64,000 nucleotides of DNA from positions 94,332 through 158,331 of the forward strand of contig JAOPVP010000076.1 of the NCBI GenBank assembly GCA_025966135.1, read 5' to 3'. The stretch's first letter is position 1. The number at the start of each line of letters is the position of its first letter. Below the pieces are notes generated by a model. It had not been told where the DNA came from, did not search any database, and saw only the letters and a list, made by a program, of their open reading frames with translations. The position numbers were made by a program, and so were the translations under genes. This DNA is from Frankiales bacterium. GTDB taxonomy: Bacteria > Actinomycetota > Actinomycetes > Mycobacteriales > SCTD01. Shown here in pieces: positions 16,576 through 26,000 of this stretch.

Positions 16576-17559
16576 TCAGCTTCGGCACAGCACGTCGTCG
16601 AGCGCTCGTCGTCCAGCCTGGGGCGAGCCCGGGCCTCGGGGGTAGCCGAGCCGCAGCACCATCTGCGGGCTGCCCTGGAGCCGCAAGCTGGTGCGCATCC
16701 GGCTGCGTAGGCCGGCCACCTCCAGTGCCTGGGTGAGGGGTGAGGCGACGAGACCGAGGCTGGTGAGCGTGAGCAGCACGCCGCTGACCGCCCAGCCTGC
16801 GGTCAGCCAGGCGCTGCGGTCGTCGTCACGCGTCCCGAGCACGACGAGCACCGGGTGCTCGACGACCGGAGGGTCGCGGTCCGGATCGGCTGCGGGTCCC
16901 GTGGGGGCAGCCAGGAAGTCCCGGAGCCGGACGGGGGAGCCGCGGTGGGCGCCGTGCTCGGGCAGCGCGTGGCCTGGAAGGCCTTCCGGCGGTTGATCGC
17001 CCGTGGACACCCAGCGGGCCTGTTCGGTCCGCAGGACCGGCTCACACTGGAGCAGGGCCTCGGCTCGCTCGGTCAGGACGGCCAGCTCGAGGACGTCGTC
17101 CGCGCTGAGGACGTCCAGGAAGGCCCCGTCGGTCTCAGCCATGCCCCGCAGCTGGTCCAGCACGTCGGACGGGACCGGGCGGTTTTCGAATGCTGACCTG
17201 TCGGTGTGCCGCTCCCACGCCGCGGCATGCAGTTGCAGGTCGCGGCGGGTGGGTGGCCGGCGTCCCACCACGGTGACCACTGCCACCTGCTCAGGGTCGG
17301 ACGTCGGGTGGGGGAGCAGGTCGCAACGCACCTCGAGACCCTGGACACGAAGCCCCAGGACAAGGTGGCGGACCGCCCCTCCGCAGCTCAACATCAGCTC
17401 GCGGCCGAGGGGGTCCTCGTGACGCAGCCAACGGGAGACATCCGCTCGGACCAGCACGCTGTCGCCGGTCGGGGTGAACAGCCATGGCTGCGTGTTGTGC
17501 AACGACGGAGCCTTGATCGCTGCCGCGATCCCTTTTCGTACCTGTGCGTCGGTCAGCAT
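16576..17559 (-). CDS. Acg-family nitroreductase-like FMN-binding protein
   Basis: 327 residues. IKAPSLHNTQPWLF near residue 14 is the hallmark opening of Acg-type proteins (Rv2032/Rv3131 group), and the middle contains ERHTDRSAFENRPV, another nitroreductase-fold element. The Acg group binds FMN but at least some members lack a normal NAD(P)H site and are thought to sequester flavin. In mycobacteria these genes belong to the DosR dormancy regulon. Here the gene is divergent from a DevS-like kinase with a DosR-box-like sequence in between, which fits the same regulation. Confidence 0.85.
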   Translation of the reverse strand: MLTDAQVRKGIAAAIKAPSLHNTQPWLFTPTGDSVLVRADVSRWLRHEDPLGRELMLSCGGAVRHLVLGLRVQGLEVRCDLLPHPTSDPEQVAVVTVVGRRPPTRRDLQLHAAAWERHTDRSAFENRPVPSDVLDQLRGMAETDGAFLDVLSADDVLELAVLTERAEALLQCEPVLRTEQARWVSTGDQPPEGLPGHALPEHGAHRGSPVRLRDFLAAPTGPAADPDRDPPVVEHPVLVVLGTRDDDRSAWLTAGWAVSGVLLTLTSLGLVASPLTQALEVAGLRSRMRTSLRLQGSPQMVLRLGYPRGPGSPQAGRRALDDVLCRS

Positions 17560-17617
17560 GACGGGTCCTTCGGTTCGTTGTCCCCTTCATCGATGGTCTG
17601 CACCACGCGTGAGCAGG

Positions 17618-17637
17618 GACAGGTCCGAAGGTCCCGA
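17618..17637 (-). promoter_or_regulatory. Degenerate DosR-box-like sequence
   Basis: Reading toward the nitroreductase gene the sequence is GGGAC, CTTC, GGACC (after TC), compared with the remembered consensus GGGAC-TWWA-GTCCC. The left arm is exact, spacing is right, the right arm matches at 3 of 5. It shares GGGACCTT with the better box in front of devR. It lies about 60-80 bp upstream of the nitroreductase start. Confidence 0.4.
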
Positions 17638-17722
17638 GCTTCCCCTGCAAAGGACCCGTGCGTGCGCATCACCGCGGCCGGGTCTCAATGGGGGCTACGG
17701 TTGCCAGGCGAAAGGGGGCGCC

Positions 17723-19321
17723 GTGGGCGCCAGCGTGGAACAGCAGGCAGTCGTACAACGTGATCGCATGAAGGCCCTGCTCGAGGCCGTCACGACCATC
17801 AGCGGCGAGCTCGACCTGCAGGTGGTGCTCCGCCGCATCGCTGAGGCGGCTGCGCTGCTCGTCGACGCGCGCTATGCGGCGTTGGGTGTCATCGCCACCG
17901 ACGGCAGCCTGGCCCAGTTCGTCACGGTGGGCCTGGACGAGGAGCAGACGGAACGCATCGGCCCGCTGCCCCACGGGCTCGGCCTGCTCGGCGAGCTGAT
18001 CCGCCATCCCCAGCCGCTGCGGCTCCCCGACCTGAGGGCCCACCCCTCGTCGTACGGGTTTCCTGCCAACCATCCACCGATGACGACGTTCCTCGGGGTT
18101 CCGATCCGGGTCCGAGGCCAGGTATTCGGCAACCTTTACCTGACTGACAAGAGGTCCGGCGAGTTCGACGACGGCGACGAGGCCCTCGTTCTGGGGCTGG
18201 CCGCCGCGGTGGGCATCACGGTCGAGAACGCCCGACTGTACGAGGGGAGTCAGCGGCGCGAGCGTGCCGCCGCGGCCACGACGGAGATCACCACGAGCCT
18301 GCTGTCCGGGGCGGAGCCCGAGACGGTCCTCGAGCTCGCGGCCGAACGTGCCGGAGCCCTCTTGGCAGCGGACCTCGGCCTGATCGCGCTGCACTACGGC
18401 AGTCGTCTTCTCATCGAGGTGTCCTGGGGGCCGGCGAAGTCCAGTCCCGCCGGGACGCTCACAGCGGACGGACCCCTGGGAGCAGTACTCGACAGCGGCG
18501 AACCGCGCGTCTTCGAACCACGTCAGCTCTCCCACGTGTGGCCGGGCATCGAACTGGGGGCGGCCGTCGCTGTTCCCCTCGGCGCCGGCGTGTGCGTGGC
18601 CGCCCGCGCCAGTCCCGGCCTGCCCTTCACCGCCGAGGAGGTGGCCGAGCTGACGTCGTTCGCAGCCCAGGCGACCGTGGCGCTCGAGCTGGCCCAGCGA
18701 CGCCGGGACACCGAACGGCTGTCGGTCTACGACGACCGCGACCGGATCGCGAGAGACCTGCACGACCTCGTCATCCAGCGCCTGTTCGCCACGGGAATGC
18801 AGCTGGAGGGTGCGGTGCGCCAGATTGCGGACCCGGTCCCGCAGGGACGGGTCCGTCAGGCGGTCGACGACCTGGACCAGACCATCCGGGAGATCCGATC
18901 ATCCATCTACGCCCTGCAGCACGAGCCTCATCTGGACAGCCCGAGTCTGCGAGCGCGGGTGCTTGAGGTCGTCGATGCCGGCGAGGAGCTGCTCGGTTTC
19001 GCGCCGTCACTCCGCCTGTCCGGACTGCTCGACACCACCGTCCCGGAGCACCTTGTCGACGACGTGGTGTGCGTGCTGCGCGAGGCCCTGTCCAACGCCG
19101 CGCGTCACGCGAAGGCCACTGCGGTGAGCGTGCTCGTCGAGGCGTCCGACGACGTGGTCGTGCGAGTGGTGGACGACGGCGTGGGGGTGCCCCTGGGCGG
19201 CAGGCGCAGCGGGCTGCGGAACCTGGCGGAACGGGCTGCCCTGGCCGGTGGCCGGTTCGCAGCCCAACCTGGAGCGACGGGCGGGACCGACCTGCTCTGG
19301 AGGGCTCCGCTCACACGGTGA
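17723..19321 (+). CDS. DevS/DosT-like GAF sensor histidine kinase
   Basis: About 532 residues from GTG at 17723, preceded by AAAGGGGG. Two GAF domains (about 35-180 and 195-335) are followed by a HisKA_3 dimerisation/phosphoacceptor region with RIARDLHDLVIQRLF (His near 346), and a HATPase domain with the N-box LREALSNAARHAKA near 455 and G-box-like VVDDGVGVP near 485. This is the layout of DevS/DosT, which sense oxygen, NO or CO through heme in the first GAF. Whether heme is bound here cannot be judged. The gene converges on the DevR-like regulator gene 5 bp downstream. Confidence 0.9.
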   Translation: MGASVEQQAVVQRDRMKALLEAVTTISGELDLQVVLRRIAEAAALLVDARYAALGVIATDGSLAQFVTVGLDEEQTERIGPLPHGLGLLGELIRHPQPLRLPDLRAHPSSYGFPANHPPMTTFLGVPIRVRGQVFGNLYLTDKRSGEFDDGDEALVLGLAAAVGITVENARLYEGSQRRERAAAATTEITTSLLSGAEPETVLELAAERAGALLAADLGLIALHYGSRLLIEVSWGPAKSSPAGTLTADGPLGAVLDSGEPRVFEPRQLSHVWPGIELGAAVAVPLGAGVCVAARASPGLPFTAEEVAELTSFAAQATVALELAQRRRDTERLSVYDDRDRIARDLHDLVIQRLFATGMQLEGAVRQIADPVPQGRVRQAVDDLDQTIREIRSSIYALQHEPHLDSPSLRARVLEVVDAGEELLGFAPSLRLSGLLDTTVPEHLVDDVVCVLREALSNAARHAKATAVSVLVEASDDVVVRVVDDGVGVPLGGRRSGLRNLAERAALAGGRFAAQPGATGGTDLLWRAPLTR

Positions 19322-19326
19322 CCTTC

Positions 19327-19998
19327 TCAGGTGCGAGCGTCACGAGGGTGGAAGCCCGCGCGCATCTCGGTCACGAGGACCGCGGCCTGGGTCCGACGTA
19401 CCAGTCCGAGCTTGCTCAGCACCGACGACACGTAGTTCTTCACGGTCTTCTCGGCAAGGAACATCCGCGCGCCGATCTCCCGGTTGGTGAGGCCTTCGCC
19501 GATCAGATCGAGGATGCGGCGCTCCTGATCCGTCAGGACGTCGAGCGGGTCCCTGCGTGTCTGCTCGGTGCGCATCCGGGTGAGAAGGCGGGTCGTTGCT
19601 TGCGGGTCGAGCAGGGACCCTCCGGCCGCGACTGTGCGGATCGCGCCGACGAGGTCGCTGCCCCTGATCTGCTTGAGCACGTAACCGGCCGCGCCGGCCA
19701 TGATGGCGCTGAACAGCGCCTCGTCGTCACCGAACGAGGTCAGGATGAGGCAGGCCAGGTCCGGCAGGGCAGACCGGAGGTCCCTGCACACCGAGATGCC
19801 GTCACCGTCCGGCAGGCGCACGTCCAGAACGGCGACGTCGGGCCGGAGCGCGGGGACACGCGCCAGCGCCTCCTGTGCGGTGGCGGCCTCGCCCACGACA
19901 GTGATGCCGCACTCGACGTCCAGCAGTGCCTTCAGTCCCTGGCGCACGATCTCGTGATCGTCCAGGAGGAAGACCCGAACCGGGTCGGCAGCGTCCAT
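19327..19998 (-). CDS. devR: DevR/DosR-like NarL-family response regulator
   Basis: 223 residues. Receiver domain (about 7-125) with acidic pair DD at 13-14, phospho-Asp59 in VAVLDVRLPDGDG, and LTS and K positions downstream; C-terminal LuxR-type HTH (about 155-215) with LTDQERRILDLIGEGLTN and FLAEKTVKNYVS. Wording of both domains is very close to mycobacterial DosR, including LPDGxGI and AEKTVKNYVSxxLxKLG. DosR activates a hypoxia/NO regulon by binding GGGAC-type dyads. Such a box sits about 55 bp upstream (20054-20073), suggesting autoregulation. The cognate kinase is most likely the adjacent convergent DevS-like protein. Confidence 0.9.
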   Translation of the reverse strand: MDAADPVRVFLLDDHEIVRQGLKALLDVECGITVVGEAATAQEALARVPALRPDVAVLDVRLPDGDGISVCRDLRSALPDLACLILTSFGDDEALFSAIMAGAAGYVLKQIRGSDLVGAIRTVAAGGSLLDPQATTRLLTRMRTEQTRRDPLDVLTDQERRILDLIGEGLTNREIGARMFLAEKTVKNYVSSVLSKLGLVRRTQAAVLVTEMRAGFHPRDART

Positions 19999-20053
19999 GT
20001 GGCTGAGGATGTCAGGTCCCGGTGCACGCGGGTACCGCCGGTTGTCCCAGCTC

Positions 20054-20073
20054 GACGGGACCTTTGTCCTGTC
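20054..20073 (-). promoter_or_regulatory. DosR-box-like inverted repeat upstream of devR
   Basis: The core is GGGAC (20057-20061), spacer CTTT, GTCCT (20066-20070). Against the remembered DosR consensus GGGAC-TWWA-GTCCC the two arms match at 9 of 10 positions with the exact 4-base spacer. It lies about 55-75 bp before the devR start and touches the stop codon of the preceding GAF-ANTAR gene. Confidence 0.6.
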
Positions 20074-20864
20074 TACTCAGTCTCAGGCCGGGCCCCTTCC
20101 CGTTCTGGAGGACGTGCGGTTCGCACCGCACCTATGTCGGGTCGCTGTCCGGTGTCGACCAGGGCTTGGGCTACCTCACGGAGCTTGACGTTGAGGTGCT
20201 GGGAAGCTCGCCGCAGGACGGCGAAGGCCTGGTCGGCGCTGATGCGTTCGCGCTCCATGAGGATCCCCTGGGCTTGGCCGATCATCTCCCGGGTGTCCAA
20301 GGCGGCGTGCAGGTTGGTGGCCCGGCGTTCCTCGTCCTCGTGTGCCTGGGCAGAGGAAAGGGCCAGCGCCGCCAGGGCTGCCAGGAGCTGGCCTCTTGCC
20401 CTGTCGATGACTCCGAAGGCCGATGGGTAACGGGCATAGAGGTTCAAGGCTCCGAAGGTGCGGTTGGCGGCGAGAGGCAACGCCAACACGCTGCGCACGC
20501 CCGTCGCCGTCGCCTGAGCCCCGAAACGGGGCCAGCGGGTGTCGTCGGCCAGATCCTCCGCGTAGAAGGTCAGACCCTCCCTGATGGCGTTGAGGCAGGG
20601 GCCTTCGTTGTGGCGCTGCTGGACACCGTCGATCTCCAGCACGAGGGGATCGCTGTGCACAGGGGTCGTGACCGCGATGCCGTCGACCAGGAAGATGCCG
20701 GCGAAGTCACACCCCTCGATGGTGGACACGGCCAGGCCCACCACCCGGGCCAAGGTGTCCTCCACGCTGCCGGCCGAGAACAGCGTTCGGGCAGCCAAGG
20801 AGAAGTCGAGGGTCAGCTCAGATGTGGGGTCCTCACGGATCCCCCCTGGTTCGGTGTGGGGCAT
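20073..20864 (-). CDS. GAF and ANTAR domain-containing transcription antiterminator
   Basis: 263 residues from ATG at 20864, which has GAGGTG about 6 bases upstream. A GAF domain (about 20-165, with GVRSVLALPL and GALNLYA) is followed by an ANTAR domain (about 185-240: LHAALDTREMIGQAQGILMERERISADQAF). ANTAR proteins bind paired RNA stem-loops with hexanucleotide loops and prevent termination; GAF would supply signal input, of unknown kind. It is divergent from a STAS-GAF-ANTAR gene and precedes devR on the same strand with 74 bp between. Confidence 0.88.
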   Translation of the reverse strand: MPHTEPGGIREDPTSELTLDFSLAARTLFSAGSVEDTLARVVGLAVSTIEGCDFAGIFLVDGIAVTTPVHSDPLVLEIDGVQQRHNEGPCLNAIREGLTFYAEDLADDTRWPRFGAQATATGVRSVLALPLAANRTFGALNLYARYPSAFGVIDRARGQLLAALAALALSSAQAHEDEERRATNLHAALDTREMIGQAQGILMERERISADQAFAVLRRASQHLNVKLREVAQALVDTGQRPDIGAVRTARPPEREGARPETE

Positions 20865-21079
20865 GGCACCTCGATCCATGTCGGTAAAGGCGCGGTAACG
20901 GTGATTCTGCCGTGTTTGTGTCCCCGGCGCTGACAGCGGAGTAACGTGGGGCGTGCCTTCTACAGCGAGGGATCGGAGGGGGCGATTCAGGTCGCCCGCC
21001 GCAACCCTTGGGGCGATGCGTTCATGTCGAGTTCCTGCTGCACCTCGCTGTCGCCTTTGGCCGGGATCAGGGTCGTTGC
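20865..21079. other. Divergent intergenic region between two ANTAR genes
   Basis: 215 bp separating the divergent GAF-ANTAR and STAS-GAF-ANTAR genes; it must hold both promoters. I see no convincing dyad or recognised sigma-factor hexamers, and no paired hexaloop motif of the type ANTAR proteins bind. Confidence 0.4.
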
Positions 21080-22225
21080 GTGTCCGAGTTGAGCGCGGAC
21101 AAGGGGCCTTTCGAGCGGTTCGGCGTGACGGTCGCCTTCGCAAGTTCTGAGGCGGTGCTGCATGTGCAGGGCGAGGTGGACCTCGTGAGCGCTCCTGATC
21201 TGGGGGCCATCGTCCACGCGGTGATCGACCGGGAACATCTGGTCGTGGTGCTGGACCTGACCGAGCTGGACTTCATCGACGGTGCCGGCCTAGGGGTGAT
21301 CGCCGGTGCTGCGGACCGTCTTGTGGCGCGGGGCGGAGGGCTCATCGTCCGGTCGGCGTCGCCCTTCCTCGTGCGAGTCCTCGCCACCCTGGGGTTGTCC
21401 GAGCTGCTCCGCGGGGAGCAAGCGGCGCCGATGCCTGGCCGCCTCGGCCCGGAGCAGTCGGTCGGGCGACCCGGCGCACCAGACGGCATCGGCACCCCAC
21501 GCGCGACCCAGCCGAGGAGGATCACTGCGATCCCGGCTGATAACGACGTGGTCGACAGCGCCCTTCGCCTGGTGGTGGCGCTGGCCCGGGCCACCGTCGG
21601 AGGCGCCGACGGCGTGAGCGTGTCCCTTCAGCGCCACGGTCACCTCACGACGGTGGCCGCCAGCGACCAGACCATCTCGGACATGGATGCCGGCCAGTAC
21701 GCCACCGGTGAGGGGCCCTGCGTGGACGCCTCGGTGGAGGGACGTTGGTTCCACGTCGCGTCCCTGGATGACGAGGTGCGATGGCCCGCCTTCATCCCCC
21801 GGGCCCAGGCGCTCGGCATCAACGCCATCCTGTCCACACCGCTGCTGGCCAGGGAGAAACCGGTGGGGGCGCTCAACATCTACTCCCGCACGGCCGCTGC
21901 CTTCGCGCCCAAGGACCAGGAGCTGGCATCGGTCTTCGCCAGACAGGCGTCGAGCATCCTGACGGACGCCGGACTCGATGTGAGTGACGATGAGCTGTCC
22001 ACACGCCTCCAGGAGGCCATGCGCATGCGACAGGTCATCGCTCACGCACAGGGCGTCGTCATGCAGCGCGATGGCGTCTCGGAGGAAGCCGCCTACACCG
22101 AGCTCCGCCAGTCCTCGCAGGCCTCTGACCGGCCGCTCCTGGAGGAAGCCGAACGTGTCTTGGCGTCCGCACTGCGACCGCCGCGAGCCCTCGCGGGCGA
22201 ACCGGACGGAGGGCACCATCGCTGA
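21080..22225 (+). CDS. STAS-GAF-ANTAR fusion protein
   Basis: About 381 residues from GTG at 21080. The N-terminal STAS domain (about 10-115) contains VVVLDLTELDFIDGAGLGV, similar to anti-sigma-factor antagonists, though the usual phosphorylatable D-S-x-G is D-G-A-G (no serine), so partner switching by phosphorylation is unlikely in the classical way. After a linker (about 115-150) come a GAF domain (about 155-300, TGEGPCVDAS, GINAILSTPLLA) and an ANTAR domain (about 305-365, MRMRQVIAHAQGVVMQRDGVS). The combination links stress-type STAS signalling to RNA antitermination in one polypeptide. The 3' end runs into a small gene with an unusual start. Confidence 0.85.
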   Translation: MSELSADKGPFERFGVTVAFASSEAVLHVQGEVDLVSAPDLGAIVHAVIDREHLVVVLDLTELDFIDGAGLGVIAGAADRLVARGGGLIVRSASPFLVRVLATLGLSELLRGEQAAPMPGRLGPEQSVGRPGAPDGIGTPRATQPRRITAIPADNDVVDSALRLVVALARATVGGADGVSVSLQRHGHLTTVAASDQTISDMDAGQYATGEGPCVDASVEGRWFHVASLDDEVRWPAFIPRAQALGINAILSTPLLAREKPVGALNIYSRTAAAFAPKDQELASVFARQASSILTDAGLDVSDDELSTRLQEAMRMRQVIAHAQGVVMQRDGVSEEAAYTELRQSSQASDRPLLEEAERVLASALRPPRALAGEPDGGHHR

Positions 22226-22457
22226 GCTGCCGGCCGAGTGCTTCGACCGGTTCCGCCGCGACGCAGACCTCTCCCACGGCGCGTTGTGGCTGCGCTACTT
22301 CGAGCTGGGCGGAATGAGCACGGCCCTTCAGGTGGAGGCCTTCATCTACGGGGCGCTCAAGCCCAGCCGACACGACCACAACATGATCGTGCATGCCCTG
22401 AACGAGCGCTTCATCGAGCTGGGTGGGGACCAGCGGGTCCCCTACCGGGACGAGTGA
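22218..22457 (+). CDS. Small conserved-looking protein with possible ATC start
   Basis: 79 residues if initiated at ATC 22218: IAELPAECFDRFRRDADL, then LWLRYFELGG and a C-terminal HALNERFIELGG. The composition is that of a folded cytosolic protein. GGAGG lies 5 bases before the ATC, ideal spacing, while no ATG, GTG or TTG occurs close by; the nearest normal start in frame is GTG at 22155, which would give 100 residues with an unlikely Arg-rich beginning overlapping the ANTAR gene. CTG at 22227 is a further option. It overlaps the end of the STAS-GAF-ANTAR gene, so coupled translation is likely. Function unknown. Confidence 0.6.
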   Translation: MAELPAECFDRFRRDADLSHGALWLRYFELGGMSTALQVEAFIYGALKPSRHDHNMIVHALNERFIELGGDQRVPYRDE

Positions 22458-22464
22458 CCGCAGG

Positions 22465-22911
22465 CTAGACGGCCACCTCGGCCGGTGTCTGTTTGGGTGT
22501 GCGGCTGCCGGCCGTGTAGGCCATGCCCAGAATGCCGAAGGCCAGCAGGGCGTGGAGCGGCGCAAGGAGCGGCACCCCGTGCAGGCTGACGCCGAGCACC
22601 GCCTGCACGACGACCATGCCGAACAGGACCGCTGCCCGACGCGTGCCATCCGGGATCTTCGCGAAGAACGACACGACGACCAGGGCCAGCGCGATCAAAG
22701 GGATGATCATCATCCCGTTGATGCCGTGGAGCGCGAACCCGGTCGCCCCGCCGTACTTCGCCGAATCGCTGTCCAGCAGCTGCTTGTTGAGGACCCCTCC
22801 GTCATCCTCGACCCACCTTGACAGGGCCGCCATGGCGTACGAGATGGTGATCGCCTGGATCACGACTTCGACGGCGAGCGCATACGCGAGCACACGGTAG
22901 GTCGTTTTCAT
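22465..22911 (-). CDS. Four-helix integral membrane protein
   Basis: 148 residues with hydrophobic segments at about 8-30, 64-84, 92-110 and 115-135, an outside loop of about 30 polar residues after helix I, and a short polar tail. Histidines in GFALHGINGMM and PLHALLAFG lie in or near helices, as in small heme- or quinone-associated membrane proteins, but no family is certain (it may belong to the DUF6220 group). It is on the same strand as the multicopper oxidase operon but separated from it by a strong hairpin, so it is probably a separate transcript. Confidence 0.65.
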   Translation of the reverse strand: MKTTYRVLAYALAVEVVIQAITISYAMAALSRWVEDDGGVLNKQLLDSDSAKYGGATGFALHGINGMMIIPLIALALVVVSFFAKIPDGTRRAAVLFGMVVVQAVLGVSLHGVPLLAPLHALLAFGILGMAYTAGSRTPKQTPAEVAV

Positions 22912-22952
22912 GACGCAGTACTAGGTCCGCTTGTGGGCCACGTCAAGCAGGA

Positions 22953-22999
22953 GGTGCCCCGACCCCGGATGGGGGGGTCATCGTTGAGGTCGGGGCACC
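22953..22999 (-). terminator. Strong hairpin terminator after the multicopper oxidase gene
   Basis: GGTGCCCCGACC (22953-22964) and GGTCGGGGCACC (22988-22999) are perfect 12-bp inverted arms with a 23-base loop, itself able to form an inner GACCCC/GGGGTC stem. It lies 14 bp past the stop of the giant oxidase gene and separates it from the next gene on the strand. Confidence 0.8.
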
Positions 23000-23012
23000 C
23001 CGTCTGGTGGCG

Positions 23013-26000
23013 TCAGCAGGTGGTGCCGTCGACACGCCGGATCGTGCAGCTCGCCGGGTTGCTCGGCAGCACACGCTGCAGACCCCACAGACCTGCCTCT
23101 GTGAACGGTCGCCTGAGGTCGCCGTAGAAGTAGTCGCCTGGAGCCTCCTGCGTTCCTCCGGCACCGCCCATGACCTGGGCGTTGAAGGTCTCCCAAGCCC
23201 CCATCCCCTGGGCCGTCACCGAGTCGGATTCCCCGATGAACCGGTCCTGGTCCCACCGCAGACCGCCGAGGCTGAACACGTGGCTGTTCTCGCTTCCTGG
23301 TGCCATGAGCACATGAACCACCTCTGGATCTCCGGCGTAGGCGGTCAACCAGGGGACGTTGCCGGGGTTTCGGAAGGCCGTCGGACCGTCTCCCGCAGGC
23401 GCGGCCTGGTAGTTGACCAACGACCGTCCGACGGAGGCGCCTGTCGGGTAAGGCATGAAGTCCTGCCCGATCTTGGCGTCGTCATCAGCCATCGTGACCG
23501 TGAAGTCCCTGTAGTGCTGTGGCACCGCTCCGGGCACATGCACCAGGACCTGAGCACCGATGTCCCTCGCCCGTCCGGTGGTCGGGTCGCTGAACGAGGT
23601 CCGCAGGCCGGCAACCTTCGAGGCCGGCGCGACGACGACCGCGCCGTACAGGCCTTGTTTCAGGGTGCTGGGGTTGGCGAGGTCGGCGATCGCCGCCGTG
23701 CCGAGCTCCTCACTCGACACGTAGTAGACGTACTGGCGGGTGGCGCTGGGCGCGACGTTCTGGTCCGAGGCGAACCCGATGTTGACCCCGCCGGAACCTG
23801 CGTCCCGGTCGAGCTTGCCGACGGAGAACCCCACCGGCGTCGCGAGCAGGTTGGTCAGGTTGACCGTCACGCACTCGCCGGCGACGACGTGCAGCACCAG
23901 CGGCTCAGGGCTCTTGAGGCGCTTGTCGATGGCATACACGTCGGCGTTCGGCACGTAGGCGGTGCGCGCGCCGTTGAAGGTGCCGGACCGGTCCATGGCG
24001 CTGAGGTCGAAGCGGCGGGCTGGCGCACCTGGTGGGCAGGGGTTGCCCGCATACGTCGACGGTGGCGGCGCACCGCCTGTCATGGTGGGAAGCGTGAAGT
24101 CGCCTGTCGGCCCCTGAACACCTGGCAGGGGCCTGAGCCCGTCGACCTTGCCCGGCAGGACCCGCACGATGCCCCACGCACCCTGTTGGGTGCGCTGCTC
24201 GACACCGTTGGCGTAGAGGTAGTCGCCGGGGCGCATCCGCATGTCGGGCTTCTCGCCGTTGAAGATCAAGGTGAATTTCTCACTGATCCCGTAGTGGATC
24301 GCGTCGATCACCGTCCCCTCCGGCGACGCGGTCCCGGAACCGTCAACATGGGTGTAGCGAGGTTCCAGCAGGGTCCGACCGCCCTGCAGGTGCAGCGTGT
24401 CGACCGTCGGGGACACGCTGATGGTGCGGATGACGAGGGGGTCGTTGGCGTAGAGGCGCGGCAGAGGGGTGCCCGGGTCGCCGTAGGTCCATGAGCTGAA
24501 CTGGTTGGGCTTGTCGGGCCGATCGATCAGCGGATTGGCTTTGAGGTTCAGCGTCGAGTAGCCGTTCGCGTCGTTGTCGTTGATGGTCCACAGGGCCAGC
24601 TCGCGGAAGCTGCCGTTGACCAGACCGGGCGAGAGGACGCTCGAGGTGTGGATGTCGACAAGGGTGCCCGAGTCGACCTCGTTGCCGGTCACGGGGTCGT
24701 GGTAGGTGGACCCCGCAGGCTCGATGATGAGCTGGCCGACCAGGCCGTGGCCCCAGCCGTGGATCCCGTCCACGTGGTCATGCCAGAAGACGTTGTCGAG
24801 CAGGGAGTCCGGGTACCAGCGGTACTGGACGAACTCGGTCCCTGCGAACTCGCCGGCACCGTGGTCCGAGTTCAGCGCGCTGGTGAGCGTCACCGTCTTG
24901 GACACCTTGTCGACCGAGGCGATCTGGTGGATGTCGATCGACTCCAAGCCTTCCCCGACCGCGATCCAGGGCCGGATCGGCTTGTTGTTCGCATCGACCC
25001 CGATGAAGGCGGACACGTCAGTGAGCCTGAGGGTTGTGTCGCCGCGGTGAGCACCGGCGACGAGAGTCGGATCGCTGATCTGGTAGGGCCGCACCGAGTG
25101 CTCGTACGCATAACCGGCGCTGACACCATCGGAACCCTGAACGTCGAACTGCACGTGGTGGATGTGCATCGTGGTCTTCGAGAACCTGTCGAAAGCGGAG
25201 GCATCGGGAATCTCGTTGGTCAAGGTGACGGCGATGCAGTCCCCCTGGTTCGCCCTGAGGGCGAGCGGGCTGGACTTGGCCGGGTCGGCGTACGTTGCGA
25301 CCTTGTCGTGCGCCAGGACGAAGAGCTTCCCGTCCGGATCGGTGAACGTGGGCGTGCGTGGGATCGGCTTGCCGATCGCCACCACGTTGAAGGTCCGTAG
25401 CTTGCGCCCCTTGGGGCACAGCCCGTCCGTTCGCCCAGCCCACGGATCGGTGGTCCCCGTGGCACTCTGGCCCGCATTCGGTCCGAGCCAGGGGGTGCCG
25501 GTGTGCCCCGCTGCGGTGAAGGGAGGTCGCTTGCCGATGTTCGGACGGAACAGGGGATACGCAGGTCGACCGTTGAGCGGGTTGAACAGGATCGCCGGGC
25601 GGTTTCCGTAGATGTGGCCGACGTCGACGGCCACCAGGTTGGGCTGCCCAGGAACTTCCTTCGGCGAGTCCGGGAAGACCGTGGGATCTGCAGGGGCGCC
25701 GAGGTAGCGCGGCGCGGCGGCCGTGCCGGCGACCTGCCAGTTCCAGACCGTTGCGTCCTGGCTGTTGCGGGGCACCCCAGGCGGAGGCAGCTGAGGCCGA
25801 ACCCAGCTGTCGAGGGTGTTCTTGGTGATCGCGGTCCCGTTGATGGTGCGACCGATCAGTCCGCTGGCTTCGACGGCCTGCGGAGGAGCCACGCGGTCAA
25901 GCAGCGGCACCAGGTCCGGCTGGAGGGTGTTGTAGACCCTCCAGAGCCCCCACATCCCTGAGTTGTAGTGCTTGGCGATGTGACAGTGGAACAGGAAGTC

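Noticed and set aside
23007..24494. Long forward open frame opposite the multicopper oxidase
   Set aside because: Shadow of the oxidase; no domain and no ribosome binding site.
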